From Eledone cirrhosa (taxonomy: Eukaryota > Mollusca > Cephalopoda > Octopoda > Eledonidae), in NCBI GenBank assembly GCA_964016885.1, contig OZ024747.1, positions 2,857,360 through 2,921,359 on the forward strand: 64,000 nt of DNA. The letters run 5' to 3'. The notes beneath the pieces are model-generated. The model had not been told where the DNA came from, ran no database searches, and saw only the letters and a list, made by a program, of their open reading frames with translations. The position numbers and the translations under genes are program-made. This document shows positions 43,163 through 55,385 of this stretch, one piece after another. Positions within the stretch are counted from its first letter, which is position 1. Each line of letters starts with the position of its first letter.

Positions 43163-44904
43163 GTATGTACATCATAAAAGAACAGTTAATGTAATGTAAT
43201 AGCCATCAAGGCTAACAATCTTACTTTTTTTTATCTTATACCTCCCTTTCAATTGTATCTATAAATTTATTATCAAATAACTAGAGAATAACTAGAGAAT
43301 AATTTTCATGAGTTGAAACTTCGAAAACAATTTATGATTTTTTAAATATAAAATACATTGTTCAAAATCTAGTATATGGTTTACTAATTCATTTTACTTT
43401 TAAAATAAAGTTAATAACATTAACAATACGTAGATTTTCAGCAACTATTCTGGATCAACTATTTTTCTTTATTCAGTCATATGACTGTGACCATACTAGG
43501 GAACCACCTCTAATCCTAATAAAATTACTTTTCAAAGACATTCTTTGTTGATCATTTGTGTCACCATTTTGAAAGCTATAAAGTGGAAAACTGAATCTTA
43601 AAAAAAAATGGATGCCACTTCAAATAAATATAACATACTAATTAGCATATGTGGCCTTGATAAACTATAAGTACTTAGATTCTAGCTTCCTTCAAGGCCA
43701 AATTAATGGGAAATTGTTCACCTCTTTTTTTCTGAATATTTTGTTAAAATATCAATATTAAGTTGTAGCTTATTGTCTTAATGCAAGTGTCTATATTCCT
43801 CCATATAAATCTTGTTGCACTATTTCAAAGATAGTTGCAAATAGTTATTACTGGAGAATTTTTTATTAATTTTTTCTTTTTTCAACTAGTTTGTTCTATG
43901 TTTGTCAAGGAGGAGTATTAGGATTAAACTCTCAAACCTTTATTTCATACAAGATTTTAGCATTGTTTTCTAACTTTGCCACAAATATGAAGAACAAATT
44001 TAAATGCATTTTCACTAGTGAGAGAGATATGCTGAATTAAAAAAAAGGTTTATCCAATGTGTTCTCAGTGTCAACCCTGAGCTCTATCCTACTTAATATG
44101 GTTAATAATCTTAACATAGCTTAATGTTAGCTAACAAGGATTCGTTGTAAAAGGAAATTTAACATATTAGTAAAAATGATAAACAAGTGTAGTATTTGTG
44201 CAGAGAAGTCATGATTCATAAGTTCAAATGAACACTTATATATCTATTTGGTCACGTGTTTGACGTACTAATGTTAGAATTGTTATTAAAATAGATGAAG
44301 TCAAGAATCCCAAATCTATTAATAACTCATCTAAACTAATGAAATAAGATTTCTGTATCCATGTCAAGACAAATGATATTTACAGAATGTTTCTAAATGA
44401 TCTTCACAATATGTCTGACACACAATAGCTCTAGTGAAGGAAAATATTTAAATTGCCAAAGAAAGACTAAGTTTAATCATATTAAATAATATAAAAACTT
44501 GTGGAAAATAATTTGAAATATTTCCAATAAAAAAAAAACTTTTTTATCGTGTGAAGTTGTGAAAATATAATTATCAAATATTTATGTTTAATGCAACACA
44601 TTTAAAATAAAGATAAAATATAATTTTACAATTAGAATTCCACATTATTCCTCACAGGAAATTCTAAAATAATAGAAGTTAAATCATGAATAAAAATTAA
44701 GAATTTACACAATCTACAGGAATATACATGAACTATTTTCATGTAAAGCTATGTTATTCTAGGTAGTATAAATATATAGAGTAAGAATTTTTTGGGAGGA
44801 GGGATATACCCCAAAAGTAGTGAAATTTAGTCCAAAATCAATGTTAACAAAGCTTAATCTTAGCTCACGATGAACCTTTTGTTTTCTTTGTTTACTTTTA
44901 CGAG
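43163..44904 (+). other. Intron (GT-AG, 1742 bp)
   Basis: Bounded by 'gtatgt' and 'ttgtttacttttacgag'. AT-rich, no SINE or LINE copy seen inside, unlike most of the window. Confidence 0.7.
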
Positions 44905-45170
44905 GTTTCAAGCATTGTCAAGAGGATCAACAACAACACAAAAATAGGAGTTCTTTACCATGGACAACACACAAACCCAAGGATATTTCTACAAAATCTT
45001 CGTGTCAAGCAATTATTGATCAAAAAATTGTCTGCAATGATGTTATTGACCTTAAATCCTTAAGAATAAAAACTGCTAATCTCCCAGAACCTTGGAATTT
45101 ACCAATAAAAAATAGTTTCTCTTCATACCCCAAACCCCTTCCAGCTGTACCTAAAGTACCAAAACCATAA
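44905..45170 (+). CDS. Terminal coding exon of the same gene
   Basis: The exon starts after 'tttttacgag' type acceptor sequence. Its first two bases complete the Gly codon split by the intron, then 87 codons stay open to TAA at 45168-45170. The translation starts FKHCQEDQQQHKNRSSLPWT, contains DVIDLKSLRIKTANLPEPWN and ends FSSYPKPLPAVPKVPKP. The proline-rich end has PxxP-type spacing that could bind SH3 domains, but this is inference. Exact phase agreement over two exons, absence of stops for 138 codons and location in a repeat-poor island make a real gene likely. I do not recognise the family. It could be the cytoplasmic tail of a receptor or a scaffold, but nothing here decides that. Confidence 0.78.
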
Positions 45171-45960
45171 AAATAACTTCACTCTATTCAGGAAATATTT
45201 TCTAACGAGAAACATCAGTTTTACTCATAGGTTCGTTTCAAATATAAGATGTCAGTATAATTAACTGTAAACATGTTTAACCCCCACTATAATTATTCTA
45301 ATTATTGTAAATAAGCATGACTGCTATTCTACTAAAAGATACTGCACAAATCAGAATATATTTTCTATAATGTTCTAATTATTTCTACATTATTCTTCTA
45401 GGAAAAACATTAACTTAGCTTCTGTATAATTACTGACAGTTGTATTTTGCTTCATGTTATTCGTGCTGTTTTTCTAGTTTAATAAAAACAAAACAAAAAA
45501 GTTACTTTAAAAAGAGACTTAGTTTTCGTAATTTTAAAATATGATGCTCTATATTTTCCTAAAGTCAGCTAATTATTACAGAATTGTTCCATTAGTTTCC
45601 TATAAATGTGTTGTTTGTTTTGTTTTTGTTTAAGTTTGTTGTTATTCTTTTTTTTAAAAAAGAAACAAGAAAATAATTCCAACTGTACTACAAATTGATT
45701 GAATATTAATGTTCAAATAATTCAATATAAACAAAGTCTTTTATCTTAAACAAGTACTGTGAAGTTTTAGTGCAAAGTGGTGTGAGTACATGAGCCAAAA
45801 GCTATGTAAGATGTATAAATATTATATTCAACAAAGACTTATTGTACATAAATCCAAAGATGTAAATAAATACATTTATCTACTATATTTTGCTATATTT
45901 GTTTTTAAGTGAAACATTATCTGGAATTGGAATATCTCTTTAATATTCCAATAAACAAAT
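45171..45960 (+). other. Probable 3' UTR with polyadenylation signals
   Basis: Repeat-free AT-rich sequence following the stop. AATAAA occurs at 45481-45486, 45865-45870 and 45950-45955. Any of them could define a transcript end; which is used cannot be told from sequence. Confidence 0.55.
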
Positions 45961-47385
45961 GCCAACAATTTATCAAAATTCAAAAATAAGAAACAAGCTT
46001 TTTCTTTCTAAATATATGCTGAATGAAATAGCTCACTCCAGTACATTTAAAACTTTTAAGAAACAACTTCCTTATTAAAGATGTGATTTGGTGGTAACAG
46101 CTTTGTATAAATATATGTGGCAGTAATTTGGTTTTAATTTGTTTCAGGAATCCCAGGGGATTTCCACATTGGTTAATCTAATAGATATAATAAAACAATA
46201 ATTGACTAAATGTAGACTTTTACAAAGATCACAGCAACAGTAATTTAGAAAGATTGTTTACAAACACTTAGATCTTGATGAAACCTTTTTCTATGTGTCA
46301 GATATTTGTTACATTCATTTTGTTGCCAACTAATTATTCACTTCAAAGCTGCTATGTGACTCCAGTTTCCAGACATTTGAAAGCTATGATATAATGAATG
46401 GCATCTTGTTGGCAATATAACAATACAAATTACACCTGCTTAACATTGATGTCAATGGCAACCATAGACAAGCAAAATACTCATCAAATGAACATAGAAT
46501 ACCTTAGCTAAATTCACCAACATTTGCTGGTAAGTAATATTTTTCATATATATTTTACAGTATTAAATTACTAGTCAATTAAATTATATTAGAATCTACA
46601 TCTGAGTTCATACTGAATATATCATAACTGAGTGCAGATCAAATTATACATTACTATAATTTCTAATTAGTTTTGTAGTTTCTTATTTTCCTAAAGTGTG
46701 AATACGACATAGAATATATATATAATATTCATTTTATAAGATTAAATTAAAATATGTGTAAATACTATATGGAGGATGGTTAATTTACAAAGTCTTTGAT
46801 TTAGTTTTGATTCTTGGTTCTAATAATTTAATTTCTTTTTTATTATGGATACTTTTGCATAAAACAAACTTATCCTATTTTTTACCTCTCGAAAACCATA
46901 TTCTTCATGTTACTTTGGATAAAACAACAGAAGCAAATATTAAACAAAAACAAGCATTATACAATGTACTTCATTTAATTATGATTTCATACTTTGGCAA
47001 AGGACAGGCATTTGTAGGGAATAGTTAACAACTGTAGCTGCATAGTATTTATTTCATTGACTTCTGAAGGGTTGTGAACATTTAATTTGTCTACTTCAGG
47101 ACTGGAACTTAAAATGTAGAAAAATGAATCCAAATATTATAATATATTTTTAGATCTTCTCTATTTCACTGTTCATCAAGACACATCCAAATGAGCTTCT
47201 TTTACTGTTTAGTCAAGGAAGGAAGGACAGTACACATGAAACATTTCAAAGTCATAGTGACTGCAGAGAGGGAGAAAAGTATCATCAAACTGGAAACCTG
47301 GTTCAAATGCGATTATGTGCTGGGATGATATCAAGTGACAGATTATGAACACAAAGATGGAACAAATACCACATGCTTCTCGTCC
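45961..47385. other. AT-rich DNA, no gene recognised
   Basis: 47190-47340 ('ttttactgtttagtca') shares short blocks with 55650-55770, so it may be a decayed repeat. Confidence 0.5.
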
Positions 47386-47496
47386 AGTGTTCTAACAATT
47401 CCACCTATCTACCATCCTTATATGGCACTTTATGTTATCAACCCTGAAAGGCAAAAAGATAACCTTGGTGGGATTTAAATTCAGTTCGTAGAGAGC
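47386..47496 (-). mobile_element. SINE family A, strongly degraded
   Basis: 'ggcactttatgttatcaacc', 'ggtgggatttaaattcag' keep the core order; the head is scrambled. Confidence 0.5.
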
Positions 47497-47559
47497 TGGA
47501 TTAGATACAGAATATCATTTTATCCTATGTTCTAACAACATCTTGTTATTCACTGGTTG

Positions 47560-47700
47560 TAGCATAAGCTAAATGGGTTGAGAAGGTTACTTTGTAATCA
47601 TAAGATTCTATGTTTGATTCTATTGTGTGGCATCATAGGAAAGAGTCTTTCAGTAGAGCCTCAGACCAAACTCAGTGTTGTCGTAAGTAAAATAGAATAA
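47560..47700 (+). mobile_element. SINE family C, strongly degraded
   Basis: 'ggttactttgtaatcataag', 'gattctattgtgtggcatca' and 'agagcctcagacc' follow the family C order. Confidence 0.5.
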
Positions 47701-48900
47701 ATCAATAGTGTCTGGAAGGGACTGTACCTTTATTTCAAAGGGCTTCACTTGTCACACTACACTGTGACACTGAATCACCCTGTGACTTATGCTAAGATAG
47801 AATGCTCAGCCACTTGAACTTTAATTCCATGTGCAAGCTATTCTGTTGATTGAACAATGAGAATAGTCATAGTTGAAAGCAGTGGATGTCCATTCTATGC
47901 TCTAATGACAGTGTCAATTCACCACATGTATATATACCTAAATATATGTTTATAGATAAATACATTTATTAGATTCTAATATTCATTTCATTTCGTTTAT
48001 GTTAATGTAATTGAATAAATTAACAATCTTGAAGAAAACCAGAAATAGTTGAATTATGAAGCAGAAAATTATGTTTTTATAACATTTCAGCAATATCCAG
48101 CTGATTGATCAAAATAATTTATTATTTCCTACCACCAATAACTGTAAAAACTTATATACATTCATAGATATTTTTGCACATTTTTAATAGATTTTATTTC
48201 AATATTTTCTCATCAATTGACAGAGTTAGTTTACTCACACAAATATTCCCTTAATGAATGTATATTTTCACTTAAACAAATATAGAAAATTCTGACTCAT
48301 TTTGTAATTCTACATTAGAAACGTAAAAGCCAGTATTAAACACAAGAATGTTTTAACCAAATATTCTAGAAGTACATCAAATGTCTAATATTTCTAAATC
48401 AGAACATAAACCTACGAATACTAGGCTTTTATTTCCCTCATACTCACGGAACATTTTACATTTCATTTGCTTACCTCCTCTTTTAGTAAATAAAAACAAG
48501 TAACATTTTTAAGCCTTGAAAAATTGAAACTTTTATTTTTATATTTTTTCCTTACTCCATTCCTCTCTCAGTTTCACTATAAATTACTCTCCATCATTCA
48601 CTCTCATCTCTCCATCATTCACTCTCTCTCCCCAACAAACATATAGCCGCCATCAATGTCTCTCTTTCATTACTACTACACTACTTCAATTACTGTTTTA
48701 ACCATCAAACTCTAGTTTATTTCACCAAATATCTTAGTTCTTCTATTATTGCTCTCACTATTTTGGTCTTTTGAAATAATGGAAGGGACAGAGTAGTGTT
48801 GTTGCCATAAGAAAATATATCTGTAAATATATCTGTAAATTAGTTGATGAATTAGAGACAACATATGATTGGGAGGTCTCTTTAGTGTTGCGAAAAACTC
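47701..48900. other. AT-rich DNA, no gene recognised
   Basis: A pyrimidine-rich patch at 48550-48690 ('tctccatcattcactctc' repeated) may be repeat-derived. Confidence 0.5.
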
Positions 48901-48919
48901 GATAATATCCCTAGTGCTA

Positions 48920-49185
48920 GTACCATAATAAAACCCACCAAGTACACTGTGGAAAGTGGTTGATGTTAGGAAAGGAACCTGATTATATAAGCCATAGAAA
49001 AATGGAATGTATGAGTACAATATAGTCCTCTGGTCTGTCTAATAGGACAATAGCTCTATTGTGAAATATAACACCCCATAATGTGGAATATGCCAGTATG
49101 GAAAGTGGATGTAAAAATATGTAGATTGCTGCTTCAAAAAGTCTCAATGCAGTCCATGCCAGGCAACGATGATGATGATAATATA
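48920..49185 (+). repeat. (GATG)-tailed dispersed repeat, degraded
   Basis: 'gtggaaagtggttgatgtta' and 'ggaaaggaacctgat', end 'gccaggcaacgatgatgat'. The 102-codon minus frame here is a chance translation. Confidence 0.55.
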
Positions 49186-49631
49186 TCTATAGGAAGAGAT
49201 TAATTACAAAATAATTGCTTTATTGATAAATGTACTCTCTGTTGAATTATAATAAGCATTTAATATTATTTTGTTATATATATGATGTAAACTTTAATTT
49301 AATGTCTAATAAGTTACTACTTTCCTACTCTTAATTGAAACACATGCATGATGTAAACTTTGCTTTTGATGTCTTTAGAACTAATTAAAAATACAATCAA
49401 GCATATACATTATTCACGATGAATTGAAAATGTATTAAGAATTTAATATCAATTGGTGTGATATTTGAATTCAATATGTTCTGAATCTACGATAATGTTT
49501 AATATCAGTTGGCAGAATGTAAGAAATTAATATTTTTCTTGTCATAAGAAAAATTACTATTTTGAAGACAGAAAATCAATGTATAATTATTATTTGTTAA
49601 ACATTTAATAAACATCTGTGAATAATAATAA
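49186..49631. other. AT-rich DNA, no gene recognised
   Basis: Nothing recognised. Confidence 0.5.
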
Positions 49632-49762
49632 TAATTGTTTCTATATTTGGCACAAGGCTAGCAATTTAATAGGAAAAGGAAAAGTCAATTAAATCAACCC
49701 CAGTGCATTACTGGTACTTAATTTGTTTGACTATATAAGGATGAAAGACGAAACTAACCTTG
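49632..49762 (-). mobile_element. SINE family A, truncated minus copy in (AAT)n
   Basis: 'attgtttctatatttggcac' to 'acgaaactaaccttga', with 'aataataata' on both sides. Confidence 0.8.
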
Positions 49763-49885
49763 AATAATAATAATAACAATAATAATAATAATTGTTTCTA
49801 CGTTTGGCACAAGGCCAGCAATTACCCAATAATAATAACAATAATAATAACAATAATAATAACAATAATAATAATAACAATAATA
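49763..49885. repeat. (AAT)n / (AAC)n tract with a SINE 3'-end insert
   Basis: 49788-49828 inside the tract is the last about 40 bp of a SINE ('attgtttctacgtttggcac'). Confidence 0.85.
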
Positions 49886-50181
49886 GGAATGATACCTAAG
49901 GGGTCTAATGATTACTTAACGCAAATCCCAGGAAACCCGTGTATAGGAGAAATACAAAAGATAGTACTAATGGGAACTGCCCATATACTAAGGAAGATTC
50001 TGTCAATATAAGTACATCACAAGTCTAAACACCTAAAGATGCATGTGTGTGCATGTATGTTCTTTCTTGAACATGGCGGACCTTGTTGTCTCTTGAGGTC
50101 ACTGGTTGTGACTTGGTGATAACTCGTATGAACATAAAGCAAGATAAATGCAACTGTAATAATAACAATAATAATAATAAT

Positions 50182-50450
50182 GGTTCTTGATTTAAGTATA
50201 AGGCCAACAATTTAGGGGGAGCAGAAAGTCGATGGCTGTAGCAATTTGTGCCCTCACCTGGACGTTTTAGTTTCAAGATGGTTAGAATGTTTTAATTTAA
50301 TACCTGAATATATAACTTTTCCATTCCAATTATTTGTGCCAAGCTAACATTGATATGTAAAATCAGGGAGAGGGGTATATTCTAATTTTTGTGAAGTGCT
50401 CCGAGCCTTCATTGGTCTAAATCCAACCCTGGCACCAAGGGCTTTAAAAG
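50182..50450 (+). repeat. SINE 3' fragment fused to dispersed repeat family K
   Basis: 50182-50234 ('ggttcttgatttaagtataa', 'gcagaaagtcgatgg') is a minus SINE fragment. From 50236 it is family K ('gtgccctcacctggacgttt', 'tttgtgccaagctaacattg'). Confidence 0.6.
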
Positions 50451-50511
50451 TGTCCTCTCCCAGTTTCCTTCTTCCTGATTAAAAATAAGCATAGTTATAG
50501 TAAGGTCTATT

Positions 50512-50692
50512 CATCATCATCATCCTTTTACGTCCGCTTTTCCCTGCTTGCAAGGGTAGGATGGGTCCTATTCAGCACATCATCTCTCCACTTGTCACAG
50601 TCCTTCGTCATCTCCTCCGTGAGCTTCAGCAATCTGAGGTCTGCTCTCACCACCTCCGCCCATGTTTTTCGTGGTCTTCCTCCATAATCGTT
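50512..50692 (-). pseudogene. LINE C-terminal remnant, minus copy
   Basis: 'catcatcatcct', 'cttgcaagggtaggatgggt', 'cttgtcacagtccttcgtca' and 'ctcaccacctccgcccatgt' give the complement of the 'W.EVVRADLRSL..KDRDKWRD' coding end. Confidence 0.75.
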
Positions 50693-50971
50693 CTGCTCTC
50701 AGATATATTTTATTAAAAACACAAGAAGGTAGCAACTCCCTTTATACTCTCACCTTCCTCATCAAGTGATTCTCAAAGAAGTTGATGAGAGCTGGAAATG
50801 AAGATTCCTGTCTTCACACCTTTTAGACTTATCTACTGTACTAGCTTCCATTGCCACACCTGCCAGGTAGAGGAAGATTTGCTGTGCCTCTCCAATTCTC
50901 ATTATAGACCTGACTGTTAGCTGGATTTGTCCTAATAATAATAATAACAATGTCAATAATGATAATAATAA

Positions 50972-51149
50972 TGTTTTCTTATATAAGCTCAAGGCCAGGG
51001 GGGAGGGGAAAGTGGATTAAATCGACCCCAGTGTGTGACTGGTACTTTATTTTATCAACGGCGTAAGGATGAAAGGCAAAGTTAACCTCGGCGGGATTTG
51101 AACTCAGATCGTAAAGGACAGTAACTCTATGCTGCCAATCCACCGCCCT
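50972..51149 (-). mobile_element. SINE family A, G-linker subfamily, internally deleted
   Basis: 'tttcttatataagctcaagg' to 'ctatgctgccaatccaccgc': the segment between 'tatgctg' and 'ccaatccacc', the same segment that expanded in the two minisatellites, is precisely deleted here. Confidence 0.88.
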
Positions 51150-51214
51150 ACAATAATGATAATAACAATAACTACAGTGTCAGTATAATATCTCTCAGAG
51201 CAAAAGTGTTACAA

Positions 51215-51358
51215 ATGATAATAATAATAATAATAATAATAATGACGATGATGATGATGATGAATAATGATAATATTAACAATAACAACAACAACAATAA
51301 TGGTAATAATATTAATAATAATGATAATGATGATGATGATGATATTAATAACAACAAT
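51215..51358. repeat. (AAT)n/(GAT)n/(AAC)n compound tract
   Basis: Asn/Asp-rich or Ile/Leu-rich open frames on the two strands are artefacts. Confidence 0.9.
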
Positions 51359-51359
51359 T

Positions 51360-52017
51360 ATCTAATAATTCTTGATGAAAACTACAACAATATGTATTCG
51401 AAAGCTGTACTTATTCAGCACTTTTTAATGACAGTCAAGTTTAAACATTTCTTATTGAAACAAATGACTTTAATATACATTGCCTAAAGGCAAAAAACAG
51501 CAACAACAACAACAAAATAGAAAGCAGATAAAAAATAAATAAATAAAAACATATCATTTTATGACATTCAGTAGAAATTAAACATATAGTGATTCAAAGG
51601 AGAAATTCAATATCAAGTAGTGTAGAATGACTTACTACTTGCAGATGAAATGAAAACTTCAAAGAAAAAGAGCTCTATTGGTCTAGGTATTTTGTCAATT
51701 ACTATATATATATTAATTATAAAATATCTTTTCACAAGAAACGTACATCCAATAATCTAAAATTGGTATCACCATATAAAATAGAAATGTTAATATCTAT
51801 TTTTACAGTTATTGCTGTGTGCTGAAGTATCTCGCAGTTGTTGTTATTATTGATGTTATTAAACACTAGGTCAATCCTGATTGAGAAAACGTATGATCAA
51901 AATTATTCCAGCCATGACCATCCCATTGTTTGAAGGATATGTTGGACTACATTATTTAATATGTCCTTACTTCATTTATTTAGATGTAAAATTGTAGGGT
52001 TTTTGTAGAGAAATATA
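51360..52017. other. AT-rich DNA, no gene recognised
   Basis: Nothing recognised. Confidence 0.5.
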
Positions 52018-52148
52018 TTTCATCATCATCATCATTAATTTCATTTTAGTGTCCATCTTCTCTGCTAGTAAGGGTTGGATGGGTCTACATAGACCAAGTC
52101 AATACTGAAGTGGTGGCTACTGGTCTCCCAGACAAGCCAGGGATCTCT
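52018..52148 (-). repeat. (GATG)-tailed dispersed repeat, minus copy
   Basis: 'catcatcatcatt', 'tgctagtaagggttggatgg' and 'gtctacatagaccaagtcaa' are the complement of 17390-17460. Confidence 0.7.
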
Positions 52149-52149
52149 G

Positions 52150-52430
52150 TCTTGCTAATATATTTCTAAGTCTGTCTCAAGCCCGGAGGGTCATCAGACA
52201 GGTTCTTATCCCTCTTTTGGTGTTAAGCAACTGAGAGTACCAGACTCCTTCCTTGATAGGATGCTACTCCATCACAGGGTTAAGCCCCCAGAAATTGCTA
52301 GTACTCATTTTCAGTTGAGTATATTGGAGCAATGTGAAATGACAGATAACCCAATCCATGAAATGAACCCACAGCATGATCATAAATAAGTTCAACACCT
52401 TACCACTAAATCATATATTTGCCTTATTAT
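52150..52430 (-). mobile_element. SINE family B, minus copy
   Basis: 'taagtctgtctcaagcccgg', 'ctgagagtaccagactcctt', 'ctcattttcagttgagtata' and 'caatccatgaaatgaaccca' mirror family B. Confidence 0.65.
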
Positions 52431-52697
52431 TTAAGACAGTATGATGTGATTTGAAGGAGATTTGGTTACTATTTCTAGCAAGTCAAGCAACCACATAGCT
52501 ACTCCCTTATAGTCTCTCTTCTGTCAGTCGTTATAGCATCAAGCAACTGAGAAATGTCTCTTCCTTTAAATACAATAACAGATTCTGAATATTTCAACTC
52601 AGCAGTGCCAAAAAATGTAGTTGCTTGACCAGTTAAATCTACCTCAAAATACATCCTACCATATTAAGTAAAGAAATAGAATGATAAATAATAAATA

Positions 52698-52857
52698 AGG
52701 TGGCAGATTAGCAGAGTCATTAGAACGCCAGATAGAAAGCTTTGTGGTATTCATTGCAGCTCTCTGCACTCTGAATTTAAATCCAACTGAGGTCAACTTT
52801 GCCTTCTATCCTTTTGAGGTTGGTAAAAAAAAGTACCAGTCTAGTTCTGGGGTCAAT
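52698..52857 (+). mobile_element. SINE family A, old plus copy
   Basis: 'aggtggcagattagcagagt', 'ctgaatttaaatccaactga', 'ggtcaactttgccttctatc', 'aagtaccagtctagttctgg'. Confidence 0.75.
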
Positions 52858-53170
52858 TCTTCCTCTTTATCTCTTTCTATCCTTCTCTGGAATTGGGGAT
52901 GGGCTCTACCAAGTTTGAAAAAAATGCCCTATGAAATACTGTATGTCAATATGGCACCCCTACAACTCCATAAGGAATTAAGGGACCATACCATACCACA
53001 CATAAAGGTCAGAGTCTTTGTAGATTGCATGATCAGGGTAAACCTGGGGATTAACTTTTAAATACATCAAATATACTGTTACCACAGCATTCAGTATTGA
53101 TATATATATGGAGCTAAGACTACACTATAGTCTACATTTTTATACATATATATACATATATATATATATA

Positions 53171-53278
53171 AGGACTAGCATCTGAAACGTTAAGACCCTC
53201 TTCCTGCTATATCAAGCATTAACCTAATATATCCTTCCATATACTGTACCGATTGTGTTGTTATTTCTGTTTACCTTT

Positions 53279-53283
<5 letters not shown>
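53171..53283 (+). repeat. Dispersed repeat family F, plus copy
   Basis: It starts inside the motif at 'aggactagcatctgaaacgt' right after (TA)n and ends 'ttacctttta' before the next (TA)n. Nearly identical to 26877-26980. Confidence 0.85.

Positions 53284-53342
<59 letters not shown>
53284..53342. repeat. (TA)n microsatellite
   Basis: About 28 TA units. Confidence 0.95.
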
Positions 53343-53346
<4 letters not shown>

Positions 53347-53444
53347 GAGGTTATATTTAATTTGTTGGGATTCAACAAGCTTAAACAATTTTATAACTGA
53401 TATAACTATCCAGGAAGCTCCAACCGTTAAGGTTGTCTTTTTTT

Positions 53445-53573
53445 CCGGGTATGTCAATATTTATTTATAAAACAAATCTGTATTTTATCTGATGAAAGCA
53501 CACCATAATTTGCCTTGGTTGCCCTTGAAATATGTATAATAAAATAAATATGGTTTTATAAATATAGTTTCCA

Positions 53574-53580
<7 letters not shown>
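53445..53580 (+). repeat. Dispersed repeat family G, copy 2, with (TA)n tail
   Basis: Matches 4396-4541 and ends in a (TA)n tract of about 68 bp (53580-53648). Confidence 0.65.

Positions 53581-53650
<70 letters not shown>
53580..53650. repeat. (TA)n microsatellite
   Basis: About 34 TA units. Confidence 0.95.
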
Positions 53651-53657
<7 letters not shown>

Positions 53658-54617
53658 CATTCACTCTTCTCAGCCATTACATTTCAGATTTGATATCACT
53701 ACTTGGAACATTGTACAAATACTTCCTACTATAACATTGTCTTAATCTGGGTTTTATGAGTGATATTGGGTAGACAGAAATTGCCTAGAGACCCATCAGA
53801 ATGACTCCACTTACAATTTGATATAATAATATATTGTCTTTTCTTAAATATACCTTTTATAGCCTGCAAGATGGATATCTTTAGAATATTGACACTTCCT
53901 ATACTATTTAATCCATGGTGCCATAGCTTTCTAAATTGTAAATCACCTGAATATAAACTTGACTTTATGATGGGTAACTTTGATGATATGAGAAATTGAG
54001 ATTTCATTGCTATAACCACACTATTGATTACTTTACAAGAGTTTAATAACTTTAGAGATAATGTCAATTAGCAAAGTTATAAATTAATGTGTATAGGTGT
54101 AATATAGACATTTATTGCTTACCAATGTAATATAAGCAAAGAAAGGTAACAATTTTCATTGGTGAGTGTATTTTTGAAAGCCATTGATGGAAAATAAAAA
54201 TTTTATGCCAAACTTAAATTCTAATAAAAGCAAGAAATTTTCAATGATTTTCATTGAAAAATATTTTCATTATTCCCCTCTACAAAATAGTCATAGAAAA
54301 TAGTTTCAATTAAGCCAGAAAAATATTGATTTTAAAACCTTAATAGTTTGTCAACAACTCACTTTTCATGTGAAAATGCCTTGGGTTGTTGAGCTTCTTG
54401 TTTTTTTTATATATAATTCTAAAATAATAGTTATCTCAAACATAGTTAAATGTCTCCTTTTTTGTTAAAAAAAACATATACTAGTTTCTAGCACTTCTGT
54501 CTGTGGTTCCCAAACAAATAATTAAAATTCAAAGAAATAACTAAAATAATAGATTCAATGAATAAATTTGAATAAGCTCATTGATTGTCTGGAACATTCT
54601 ACAAGGAAACCCAGTAA
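53651..54617. other. AT-rich DNA; one long minus open frame of uncertain meaning
   Basis: On the minus strand 53729-54067 is open for about 112 codons (includes FRKLWHHGLNSIGSVNILKI). It is free of repeats but shows no domain and no clear splice sites. Such a frame is near chance expectation here, so I do not call a gene. Confidence 0.35.
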
Positions 54618-54902
54618 TAATGGTGGTAGTGGTGGTGGTGGTGGTGGTGTGGTGGTAATGGTGGTGGTGGTAGTGGTGGTGTGGTGGTGGTGGTAGTGGT
54701 GGTGGTGGTGTGGTGGTAGTGGTGGTGGTGGTGTTGTGGTGGTGGTGGTTTGGTGGTAATGGTGGTAGTGGTGGTGGTAGTGGTGGTTGTGTGGTGGTAG
54801 TGGTGGTGGTGGTGTTGTGGTGGTGGTGGCGGTGGTGTGGTGGTGTGGTAGTAGTGGTGGTGGTGGTGGTGTGGTGGTAGTGGTGGTGGTGGTGGTGATG
54901 GT
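54618..54902 (+). repeat. (GGT)n microsatellite with GT-shifted interruptions
   Basis: 'ggtggtggt' runs broken by 'gtgtggt', 'ggtagt' and 'ggtaat'. The G-rich plus strand could form two-layer G-quadruplexes (inference). Confidence 0.92.
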
Positions 54903-55067
54903 AGTTATTGTAGTAGTAGTAGTAGTCATAGTAGCAGCAGTAGTAGTAGTAGTGGTAGCACCTGTGGTAGTAGTAGTAGTAGCACCTGTGGTAGTAGTAG
55001 TAGTAGCACCTGTGGTAGTAGTAGTAGTAGCACCAGTAGTAGTAGTAGTAGTAGCAGTAGCAGCAGC

Positions 55068-55108
<41 letters not shown>

Positions 55109-55157
55109 CATTAGTAGTAGTAGTAGTAGTAGTAGTAGTAGCAGTAGCAGCAGCACC

Positions 55158-55195
<38 letters not shown>

Positions 55196-55200
55196 CATTA
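54903..55200 (-). repeat. (AGT)n tract, inverted counterpart of the 13-kb (ACT)n
   Basis: AGT triplets with 'agcagcagcacc' interruptions that correspond to the 'ggtgctgctgct' interruptions of 13448-13560. Confidence 0.92.
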
Positions 55201-55385
55201 GTAGATACTTCAGCAACAACACCAATATTAATACTAGCAGTGATATATTTACCTTTAAAGACACCATAGGGTATTAAGTATTTCATAAGAATCTCTAATT
55301 TTTAGTTTTCAGTTTTGTTGATCTGACTAAATCTGTTATAGTAAGCTACTCTTTCTACTACCATTGTTACCATTGTGTAAGAGGG
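55200..55385 (-). repeat. Inverted copy of the 13263-13450 segment
   Basis: Almost base-for-base complement of the 13-kb segment ('cagcaacaacaccaatatta', 'acaccatagggtattaag', 'taccattgttaccattgtgt'). Confidence 0.88.

Noticed and set aside
48712..49020. 102-codon minus-strand open frame
   Set aside because: It overlaps a degraded GATG-tailed repeat and has no recognisable domain.
53729..54067. 112-codon minus-strand open frame
   Set aside because: No domain, no good splice sites and no repeat copy. A handful of frames this long are expected by chance at this AT content. Kept only as a note.
54555..55286. Open frames of 113-243 codons rich in Thr, Val, Leu, Pro or His
   Set aside because: Translations of (GGT)n/(AGT)n. 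The shared start with the 13-kb frame only reflects the duplicated repeat unit.
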